A DNA stretch of 26,088 nt from Acidimicrobiia bacterium UBA5794. GTDB lineage: Bacteria; Actinomycetota; Acidimicrobiia; Spongiisociales; UBA5794. The stretch spans positions 1-26,088 of the forward strand of contig DIDS01000003.1 of assembly GCA_002418265.1 (NCBI GenBank). Direction: 5' to 3'. The notes under the pieces are model-generated. The model searched no databases and had not been told where the DNA came from. It saw only the letters and a program-made list of their open reading frames with translations. Positions within the stretch are counted from its first letter, which is position 1, and every line of letters starts with the position of its first letter. Both the position numbers and the translations under genes were made by a program. This document shows positions 20,826 to 26,088 of the stretch, one piece after another.

Positions 20826-21575
20826 TCAGGCCAGGTCGCGGTGGGCGAGGAGGAGTCCGGTGAGTGACACCCCCACGGCGAGGTAGATCAGCGCTGTGAA
20901 CACCGAGCCGCCTGTGCTGATCGTGAGGTTGCCGACAATGTTGTCGAGGATCGGCTGTGCCTGGGTTGTGATACCTCCGAAGGCGGCTGCCCCGATGCGC
21001 CACGGGGACAGCGTTGCGAGACCCGGCAGGGCGAACACGACCCCGTTTTCAAACACGAGAAGAAACCCGAGGCCGATGACCACGGCTCGGTCCGTGACGA
21101 ATCCAAGTGGCACGATGATCGAGACGTATGCCACCACGGCCACAGCCATGCCAACGAGCAGGCCAACCAGAATGTCGGCGTCAGTGTGGTGCTGGATCGA
21201 GAAGACCGCCCACAGCGCCACGGCACCGACCGCGTTGATGGCGATCGCCGCACACGCAGTGGCAAGGATCTTCGTTGCCCCAACAACGGAACGGCGGATC
21301 GGTCGCAAGACGATGAAGCTGAGTGTCTGATCCCTCCGTTCACTCCCCAGAGCGGAGGCACCGAGCACAAGGGCCACGACCGGGACGAGGAGCGCGAAAT
21401 AGCTGCTCGCTCCGACCTCAACCAGCGTGTCGAACGCTGCCTCTCCTGTCCGGTTTTCGGCCGAGAGCACGAAGAGGAGCGCCGGTGTGAGTTCAAGGAG
21501 ACCGAACAGAATCGTCCGTTTGAGGGGAAGTGCGCTTCGGAACGTGGCGCGGAACAGTGCAAGAACAGACGTCAT
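20826..21575 (-). CDS. ABC-2-type transporter permease
   Basis: A 249-aa integral membrane protein with about six hydrophobic segments. It has the ABC-2 permease pattern: an N-terminal cytoplasmic stretch (LALFRATFRSALPLKRTILF), then helices, with a conserved loop LGSERRDQTLSFIVLRPIRR between the second and third. It is the last gene of a four-gene operon. ATG at 21575 overlaps the ATPase stop as ATGA, which makes the adjacent ATPase its obvious partner. It is probably an exporter or membrane-maintenance transporter; the substrate is unknown. The 73 bases after its stop contain a GCAGGGG-type motif also found downstream of sodX. Confidence 0.85.
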   Translation of the reverse strand: MTSVLALFRATFRSALPLKRTILFGLLELTPALLFVLSAENRTGEAAFDTLVEVGASSYFALLVPVVALVLGASALGSERRDQTLSFIVLRPIRRSVVGATKILATACAAIAINAVGAVALWAVFSIQHHTDADILVGLLVGMAVAVVAYVSIIVPLGFVTDRAVVIGLGFLLVFENGVVFALPGLATLSPWRIGAAAFGGITTQAQPILDNIVGNLTISTGGSVFTALIYLAVGVSLTGLLLAHRDLA

Positions 21576-22510
21576 CGTCGTTCCACCAAGTAGCGGAACA
21601 CCGATTCGAGGGATTCGTCCTGGGGCAGGAACGAGGTGAGAGATGCGTTGCATTCGACGGCGAGCTTGGGTGTCGCATTCCCGAGCGAGATCACATCGGA
21701 CGTGCGTACGGTCAGCATGGCCGGCCCCGCTTCCACACTGAAGACGGACCCGGAGGCAAACAACCGAGCCCCGAGCTCGCGTGGTTTGTCGGTGCCGACC
21801 CGCACCACATAGGGGATGTTGCTCATCGCAGCACGGATTGCCTCGACGGAACCCGCGGCGGCAAGTCGGCCATCCACGATGGCGATGACGCGCGAAGACA
21901 CACGTTCGACCTCTTCAAGGACATGGCTCGACACGATCACGGTCTTGCCCTCACGTCCGAGTTGATCGAACACGGAGATCAGGTGTGCCCGCTGGATCGG
22001 ATCGGTGCCGTTGAGGGGTTCGTCCATAATCAAGACCGTCGGGTCCGTCACCAGCGCCGCTGCGACCTTGATCCTCTGTCGCATCCCCTTTGAGTATCCG
22101 CTGATCGTTCGGGTTGCTGGTTCCTCCATTGCGACCGTCGCAATCGCCTTCTCGACGCGTTCGTTGTCCGTGTGGCCGGCAAGCCTTGCGGCGTAGCGCA
22201 CGAACTGGATGCCCGTCATGTCGGGATAGACGGCGTCCTCGTCCGGGACGAGTGACACGTTGCGGTACACCGTGTGGTCCTTGCGGGGATCGACGCCAAG
22301 CACCGACACTCGTCCCTTTGGGACATCGGTGAGGCCAGAGATCATGCGCAGCAACGTTGTCTTCCCCGCGCCGTTGGGTCCGAGCAGTCCGGTGACCCCG
22401 GGTCCGAACGAGCATGAGAGATTCGAAACTGCCACCTTCTGACCGAACCACTTTGACGTATCGACGACTTCGATGGTCGGCTCGGCAACGAACGCCGGAT
22501 CGGTGGTCAC
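21572..22510 (-). CDS. ABC transporter ATP-binding protein (ABC-2 exporter), second of pair
   Basis: A 312-aa ABC ATPase. Walker A is GPNGAGKTT, the signature is YSKGMRQRIKVAAAL, Walker B is VLIMDEPLNGTDP, and the H-loop His lies in VIVSSHVLEEVE. A C-terminal extension of about 90 residues is typical of ABC-2 drug or antigen exporter subunits. GTG at 22510 overlaps the preceding permease stop as GTGA. In the Walker B region the common ...TAGLDP is NGTDP, a mild variant. It pairs with the permease that follows. Overall the four genes form ATPase, permease, ATPase, permease, all with 4-bp overlaps, so the two transporters probably work together. Confidence 0.92.
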   Translation of the reverse strand: MTTDPAFVAEPTIEVVDTSKWFGQKVAVSNLSCSFGPGVTGLLGPNGAGKTTLLRMISGLTDVPKGRVSVLGVDPRKDHTVYRNVSLVPDEDAVYPDMTGIQFVRYAARLAGHTDNERVEKAIATVAMEEPATRTISGYSKGMRQRIKVAAALVTDPTVLIMDEPLNGTDPIQRAHLISVFDQLGREGKTVIVSSHVLEEVERVSSRVIAIVDGRLAAAGSVEAIRAAMSNIPYVVRVGTDKPRELGARLFASGSVFSVEAGPAMLTVRTSDVISLGNATPKLAVECNASLTSFLPQDESLESVFRYLVERR

Positions 22511-23400
22511 ATCAGCCTCCGATATCGCCGCAGGACGATGAGGACACACACCACAGCCAGAACGACGAGCGAGGCGAGCCCAATCAGTGGGCTGATGTGT
22601 GCGACGGACAGAAGTGAATCGGGGTTGCTTTCATCGAAAACCCACAGAGCCAACGAGTTTGCCGTGTCAAAGGGTGCAAGCAACGCGAACCAACGATTGC
22701 CCACAAAGTCTGCCTGCCTCACCAATCCGTCGGCAACGCCAGAAACAGCGAGCATGCCAGCGACGTAGATCGCGGACGCGATCGCTTTTCGTGTGGAAAG
22801 TCCCGCAACCACGAACGCAAGCGGTACGAGGGTCAGGGTGTAGATCGCTCCCACGAAGAGGCTCTTCGGCAGCTTGTGGGCGGTGTCGACCAGTCCGGAG
22901 AAGATGCCATCAGCGTGCGTTCCTGCCTCACCGAAATACAGCATCAGTTGCGGGAGCAGGAGGAACGCAGCAACCACCGAAACGACAGCCGCGAACCGGG
23001 CGAGCACATAGTCGTTCGACGTCAACGGCCGCGACGACAGCATCGAAAGGACCCCATCCTTGCGGTCCGGGATGAGGAGTTCAGGGGCTGCCAGGGATGA
23101 GAACAACAACGCGATGGTTCCCCCCAAGACATAGAACTGTCCGTATTGGGAGGCCAGATCGATGCCGTCCGCAGCACCTGCAGGGAGGAAGAACGCCAAG
23201 CCAACGGCAACGATCGCAGGGATCACAGCAATGATCACGAGAGTCCATGGAAGGATCTTTCGTCGTGCCTTTCGACGGAGACCCAAGACACGCCGAATGC
23301 CGTCGGCGATGATTGTTCGTCGTGCTCCGCCACGGCCTCGTCGTTCGCCCGCATAGGGCTCATATCCGAGGTCGTAGACGGCGCCGGTTGAGTCGCTCAT
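22507..23400 (-). CDS. ABC-2-type transporter permease
   Basis: A 297-aa membrane protein with about six hydrophobic helices. A basic, Gly-rich cytoplasmic N-terminus (ERRGRGGARR, then LRRKARRKILPW) leads into the first helix. The loop PELLIPDRKDGVLSMLSSRPLTSNDY is the typical ABC-2 permease loop between membrane segments two and three. ATG at 23400 overlaps the upstream ATPase stop as ATGA, and its stop overlaps the next ATPase start as GTGA. It is the membrane partner of the ATPase at 23397-24305. The substrate cannot be predicted. Confidence 0.85.
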   Translation of the reverse strand: MSDSTGAVYDLGYEPYAGERRGRGGARRTIIADGIRRVLGLRRKARRKILPWTLVIIAVIPAIVAVGLAFFLPAGAADGIDLASQYGQFYVLGGTIALLFSSLAAPELLIPDRKDGVLSMLSSRPLTSNDYVLARFAAVVSVVAAFLLLPQLMLYFGEAGTHADGIFSGLVDTAHKLPKSLFVGAIYTLTLVPLAFVVAGLSTRKAIASAIYVAGMLAVSGVADGLVRQADFVGNRWFALLAPFDTANSLALWVFDESNPDSLLSVAHISPLIGLASLVVLAVVCVLIVLRRYRRLM

Positions 23401-24305
23401 AGTGGTTGCCCGTGGTGGATGAAGAGCTCCTCAAGGCTTGAGCCGCCACTGTCAAGTCTTCGGATTGTTGCGTCGTGGTGGGCCGAAACGTCGCGAATGA
23501 GCGTGTAGGGGTCCCCATCAGGGAGACGCACGACGATCTTGTTGCCAGTTGTGGTCACGATGGCACCGGCTCGTGTCAGTTCTCCAGCGATCTGGGATGG
23601 ATCAGACGCGTATTCGACCCTCACGGTTCCTGCATCGGCTTCACCACCGACCGGCCCACTGTGGAGGAGGGTGCCTGCATCGAGCATGACCACCCACTCA
23701 CACGTGCGTTCGATGTCACCGAGGACATGTGACGACACGACGACGTCGATACCAAAGGTCCCGAGGCGTGCGATCAGGTTGAGCATTTCGTCGCGACCGG
23801 ACGGATCGAGGCCAGCCGTTGGTTCATCGAGGAAGACAAGCTCGGGGTCGTGCACGATCGCTTGGGCCAGTTTTGCCCTCTGCTTCATGCCGGTGGAGAA
23901 GTCGCCGAGGTACCGGAACCGTTCCTCGTCGAGACCGACGAGGGTCAGAACGTCTGATGCACGTTGTCTGGCTGCCTGGGGAGGGAGCCCGGCCGTCCCC
24001 GCCGCATACACCAAGAAGTCCGCTGCCGTTTGATCGAGGGGGAGGCAGGGACCTTCCGGCATGTAGCCAACGACGGTGCGGATGTTGATGAGCTCCTTGG
24101 CGGTATCCATGCCGAGAACGGTCGCCGACCCGACCGTGGGGTCAAGGATGCCGAGGAGGATCTTGATGAGCGTTGATTTTCCTGCCCCGTTGGCGCCGAC
24201 GAGGCCTGTCCTGCCTCGGGGGACGGAGAGGTTGAGGCTGTGGAGGGCAGCAATTCTTCCGTAGGCGTGACCGAGCCCCTCGGTGGTGAATGAAGTGTCT
24301 GCCAT
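23397..24305 (-). CDS. ABC transporter ATP-binding protein (ABC-2 exporter), first of pair
   Basis: A 302-aa ABC ATPase with Walker A GANGAGKST (about residues 37-45), signature FSTGMKQRAKLAQAI, Walker B LVFLDEPTAGLDPSG and H-loop VVVSSHVLGD. A C-terminal domain of about 80 residues follows. The start ATG at 24305 is preferred because the similarity to ABC proteins begins here (FTTEGLGHAYGRIAAL); the open frame extends further left in the protein, to 24506, without any recognisable sequence. It is the first gene of the four-gene exporter operon and is divergent from the 7-TM protein gene at 24414. TACTGT lies eight bases upstream of the ATG, a possible -10 for a nearly leaderless mRNA. Confidence 0.92.
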   Translation of the reverse strand: MADTSFTTEGLGHAYGRIAALHSLNLSVPRGRTGLVGANGAGKSTLIKILLGILDPTVGSATVLGMDTAKELINIRTVVGYMPEGPCLPLDQTAADFLVYAAGTAGLPPQAARQRASDVLTLVGLDEERFRYLGDFSTGMKQRAKLAQAIVHDPELVFLDEPTAGLDPSGRDEMLNLIARLGTFGIDVVVSSHVLGDIERTCEWVVMLDAGTLLHSGPVGGEADAGTVRVEYASDPSQIAGELTRAGAIVTTTGNKIVVRLPDGDPYTLIRDVSAHHDATIRRLDSGGSSLEELFIHHGQPL

Positions 24306-24401
24306 AGTGCGCAACAGTAGTTGGCTCCCTCGTTGAGTCCATAGTCGTTGGGTGCGTGGTTCCTGGGTTGATGGTTGAACATTGTCGGGACCATACGCGG
24401 G

Positions 24402-24407
24402 TACCCT
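24402..24407 (+). promoter_or_regulatory. Candidate -10 box of a leaderless transcript
   Basis: TACCCT fits the TANNNT pattern and ends six bases before the ATG at 24414, the spacing expected when transcription starts at the A of ATG. No Shine-Dalgarno sequence is visible and no good -35 box is seen. Confidence 0.4.
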
Positions 24408-24413
24408 TTTTCC

Positions 24414-25169
24414 ATGGACGTTGTCTTTGCTGTGGTCACTGCTGTGGTTGCGTCTGCCTTTGCCGTCGAGCTGCTGATCAGCTGGCGAGGACGACGACGA
24501 CTCCATGCAGAGGTGTGGTCGATGGCCTTCGGGGCCTACGCGCTCGGTGCGTGGGCGCTTGTCGCCGGCCTCTCTCTCGGGTGGACTTCCCTGTCGTTCC
24601 GAAGCTTCTATTTCTTCGGGGCGATCGCGAACATCCCGTTGCTTGCCGCAGGATCGATTGCGTTGGTGGTATCGGAGCGGGCTGCCCGGCGGTTTCTGAC
24701 CCCGACCATGCTCTGGGTCGTATTGGGATTCTTCGCGACCTTCCTCGCCCCCTTCGTCGGTGAGCTTCCAACCGACGGCATACCCGACGGCAGCGAGGTA
24801 TTCGGTTTCACGTTTGCAATTGAGGCGTTGACACTTCCCGGGCCCCGACTCTTCGCCGCGGTGTCGGGTGCCGTTGGTTCGGTCGTGATCATCGGGCTGT
24901 CACTGGTGTCAGTTGTTCGGTTCATACGGAGAAACCGTCGGCTTGCAATGGCCAATGTGCTGATCATCACCGGTGTCATCGTCCCCGCCCTTGGTGGAAC
25001 GCTGACTGCGCTCGGCGAGTCTGCTGCCCTTTCGCTGTCACTGATGGTCGGGATCTCGCTGTTGTGGCTCGGCTATCGAATGGCGGTATCGGCCAGAGAA
25101 ACGCCGGCAACTGATGATTCCACGGTCTGGGAGATCAGGGTGCGATCGCTTGAGGAGAAGCCTCGCTAG
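24414..25169 (+). CDS. Seven-helix membrane protein of unknown function
   Basis: A 251-aa protein with seven hydrophobic segments (roughly residues 2-21, 36-56, 64-85, 92-111, 142-168, 180-201 and 208-228) and a short cytoplasmic tail. The arrangement resembles bacterial 7-TM sensors or histidine-kinase membrane domains in outline only; I see no catalytic or cofactor motif. The start ATG at 24414 is chosen because an in-frame TTG at 24375 would place the -10-like TACCCT inside the gene. It is divergent from the ABC exporter operon and convergent with the next gene, with overlapping stop codons. No function is assigned. Confidence 0.75.
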   Translation: MDVVFAVVTAVVASAFAVELLISWRGRRRLHAEVWSMAFGAYALGAWALVAGLSLGWTSLSFRSFYFFGAIANIPLLAAGSIALVVSERAARRFLTPTMLWVVLGFFATFLAPFVGELPTDGIPDGSEVFGFTFAIEALTLPGPRLFAAVSGAVGSVVIIGLSLVSVVRFIRRNRRLAMANVLIITGVIVPALGGTLTALGESAALSLSLMVGISLLWLGYRMAVSARETPATDDSTVWEIRVRSLEEKPR

Positions 25170-25681
25170 GAGATCGGAATCGGCCTGGGTCGCCGCATGA
25201 GCCACGTCACGGCCAAGGTGAGAATCAGAGCGATGCCGCCAACGATGAGGATTGTTCCGATTGGGGGAGTGCCTGATGGGATGACCGGGGCCACCACTGC
25301 AGCTGGTTGTTCGTCTGGATATCCCGCGTCGGGTTGTCCTTTGTCCGCTTGTCCATAGTGAAAGGTGATCTCGACCGTCTCGCCTGGGGCAATATCGCCC
25401 GCGATCCATCTGCCGTCGACGAGGACTCCTGTACCCGAAGTGTCCCCCGTCACCACACAGTCGCACGGCGCCGGCCCAAGGTCCACCGTATGAGCTGTGA
25501 GGGTTTCGCCATTGAGATTGGTCACCGAGATGGTGCGAACACCTCCATCGATGACCCCGCCCGTCGAGGTGGCTTCGAACGATGAAAGCGTCATCGCGGG
25601 CGGGGTGGCGAACGCGGTTCCTGCCATTGCAGTGAGGATCATCCCCACGAATCCAGCCACCAACAAGGTCTTCCTAACCAT
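25166..25681 (-). CDS. Small secreted, C-terminally membrane-anchored protein, function unknown
   Basis: A 171-aa protein with an N-terminal signal peptide (MVRKTLLVAGFVGMILTAMA, cleavage probably after AFA), a beta-rich extracellular domain with a Cys-Asp-Cys pair (GPAPCDCVV), a Pro/Ala-rich stalk, and a C-terminal membrane helix (IGTILIVGGIALILTLAVTW) followed by RRPRP. This is a type I membrane topology. The central part looks like an immunoglobulin-like beta sandwich, but I recognise no named family. The start ATG at 25681 has TATGGT six bases upstream, a likely leaderless -10. Its TAG stop overlaps the stop of the convergent 7-TM gene within one CTAG. Confidence 0.72.
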   Translation of the reverse strand: MVRKTLLVAGFVGMILTAMAGTAFATPPAMTLSSFEATSTGGVIDGGVRTISVTNLNGETLTAHTVDLGPAPCDCVVTGDTSGTGVLVDGRWIAGDIAPGETVEITFHYGQADKGQPDAGYPDEQPAAVVAPVIPSGTPPIGTILIVGGIALILTLAVTWLMRRPRPIPIS

Positions 25682-25751
25682 GCCCGCACCATATAGGTCG
25701 GGTGGCCCATCCGCCAGTACCAATTGCGCGTGGCTGTGGTGACTAGTTATG

Positions 25752-25785
25752 GAGCTGTCAGCTCACGGCTTACAGCTGACAGCTC
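25752..25785. repeat. Perfect 12-bp inverted repeat (hairpin) in the right-end intergenic region
   Basis: GAGCTGTCAGCT (25752-25763), a 10-base loop, then AGCTGACAGCTC (25774-25785). It is not followed by a T-run, so it looks less like an intrinsic terminator than an RNA structure or an operator. Confidence 0.8.
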
Positions 25786-25807
25786 TGACCTTGTCGCAAG
25801 TGCCTGG

Positions 25808-25906
25808 TGCGTGTGCCTCAATTTGGAGCCGAACGGGCTACGGCACGCAGGAAAGGAGAGTCAGCTACCGCTTCTTTCGGTTTCTCCAACCGGTGGTGAG
25901 GTAGCT
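25808..25906. other. Foldable intergenic sequence, possible structured RNA leader
   Basis: No gene is convincing between 25740 and the window end. In this part TGCGTG (25808-25813) can pair with CACGCA (25844-25849), enclosing AGCC-GAACG-GGCT (25827-25839). Further on, AGCTACC (25863-25869) pairs with GGTAGCT (25900-25906) around an inner CGGTT-TCTCC-AACCG hairpin (25878-25892). Such nested stems suggest an RNA element, perhaps leading a gene to the right of the window. I do not recognise a known riboswitch. Confidence 0.35.
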
Positions 25907-25968
25907 CCAATAGCTCGTTGTCGCCGGGTCAGGAGTCTCGTCGGCATGCAGGTCCCCCTGGCTTGTTT

Positions 25969-26088
25969 CGTCCGCCTGTCCCGGCTGGGGGACGGGGCTC
26001 GCGGGCTCGCGCGCCCCCCTGGCTCGAAGACTCGCCTGTCCCGGCTGGGGGACGGGGCTCGCGGGCTCGCGCGCCCCCCTGGCTCGAA
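25969..26088. repeat. 60-bp tandem repeat, running off the right edge
   Basis: The unit has an exact 60-base period: 25981-26028 is repeated at 26041-26088. A diverged copy of part of the unit precedes it (about 25950-25980). Each unit contains GTCCC-GGCTGG-GGGAC (25978-25993 and 26038-26053) and CGCG-GGCT-CGCG, so it can fold. The number of copies beyond the window is unknown. There are no spacers, so it is not a CRISPR array. Confidence 0.9.

Noticed and set aside
24306..24506. Longer N-terminus for the first ABC ATPase
   Set aside because: The added residues lack ABC similarity and would overlap the divergent 7-TM gene and its promoter.
25800..25910. ydaO-type (c-di-AMP) riboswitch
   Set aside because: Only a short GTCAGCTA-like match is seen; the conserved 5' half and the GGGG/CC core are not recognisable by eye.
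25946..26088. Open frame through the 60-bp repeat (ATG at 25946), giving 20-residue peptide repeats, and a similar one from 17940
   Set aside because: The 60-bp period keeps the frame open by arithmetic. There is no ribosome site, the sequence is low in complexity and strongly hairpin-forming, and the related copy lies in an intergenic gap.
25969..26088. CRISPR-like array
   Set aside because: Repeats are directly adjacent with no unique spacers, and no cas genes are in the window.
1..26088. tRNA, rRNA, insertion sequences or phage genes
   Set aside because: No clover-leaf, ribosomal RNA, transposase or integrase sequence was recognised anywhere in the window.

Overview
The window is GC-rich (about 60% by eye), densely coded DNA that looks like a high-GC actinobacterium. 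The best guess is class Acidimicrobiia or a close relative. The reasons are a nickel superoxide dismutase (NiSOD) next to its maturation protease, a DUF3048 lipoprotein, lipoproteins with long Thr-rich linkers, frequent GTG starts with 4-bp stop/start overlaps, and apparent leaderless promoters. I cannot name a genus.

Positions 1-6334 (minus strand) hold one tight eight-gene operon, read right to left: a thiolase-fold protein lacking the catalytic residues, a second thiolase-fold protein without the usual Cys/His, two DUF35 zinc-ribbon/OB partner proteins, two crotonase-fold enzymes, a beta-keto acid cleavage enzyme (BKACE, DUF849), and a TetR regulator cut by the window edge. It shares a divergent control region (about 6335-6483) with a plus-strand gene for a branched-chain-amino-acid-type ABC substrate-binding lipoprotein that has no permease or ATPase beside it. 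That control region has a near-consensus promoter covered by two similar 13-bp palindromes.

Positions 7910-15354 hold a second TetR gene and, divergent from it, a run of CoA-ester genes: acyl-CoA synthetase, acyl-CoA dehydrogenase, amidohydrolase-family protein, zinc alcohol dehydrogenase, crotonase, and a second acyl-CoA dehydrogenase. The same 23-bp palindrome (TGACCA-N11-TGGTCA) lies at the TetR promoter and at the dehydrogenase promoter, so this TetR probably controls the cluster. Together the two clusters look like a catabolic island for an acid that is activated to a CoA ester and dehydrogenated, hydrated and oxidised. The carbon chain would then be cut by routes that avoid a classical Cys thiolase: an Ltp2-like retro-aldolase with DUF35 partners, and possibly hydrolysis followed by BKACE. 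The substrate is unknown.

Positions 15365-26088 are more general: an amidase, a DUF3048 lipoprotein, a hairpin-rich intergenic repeat, sodX/sodN, murJ, a four-gene operon of two ABC exporter pairs, a 7-TM protein and a small secreted, membrane-anchored protein. The last 350 bases hold no convincing gene. They contain a 12-bp inverted repeat, further foldable sequence, and a 60-bp tandem repeat that runs off the window and has a relative at 17953-18002.

A recurring theme is short tandem duplication (12-16 bp units) inside or between genes at no fewer than six places.
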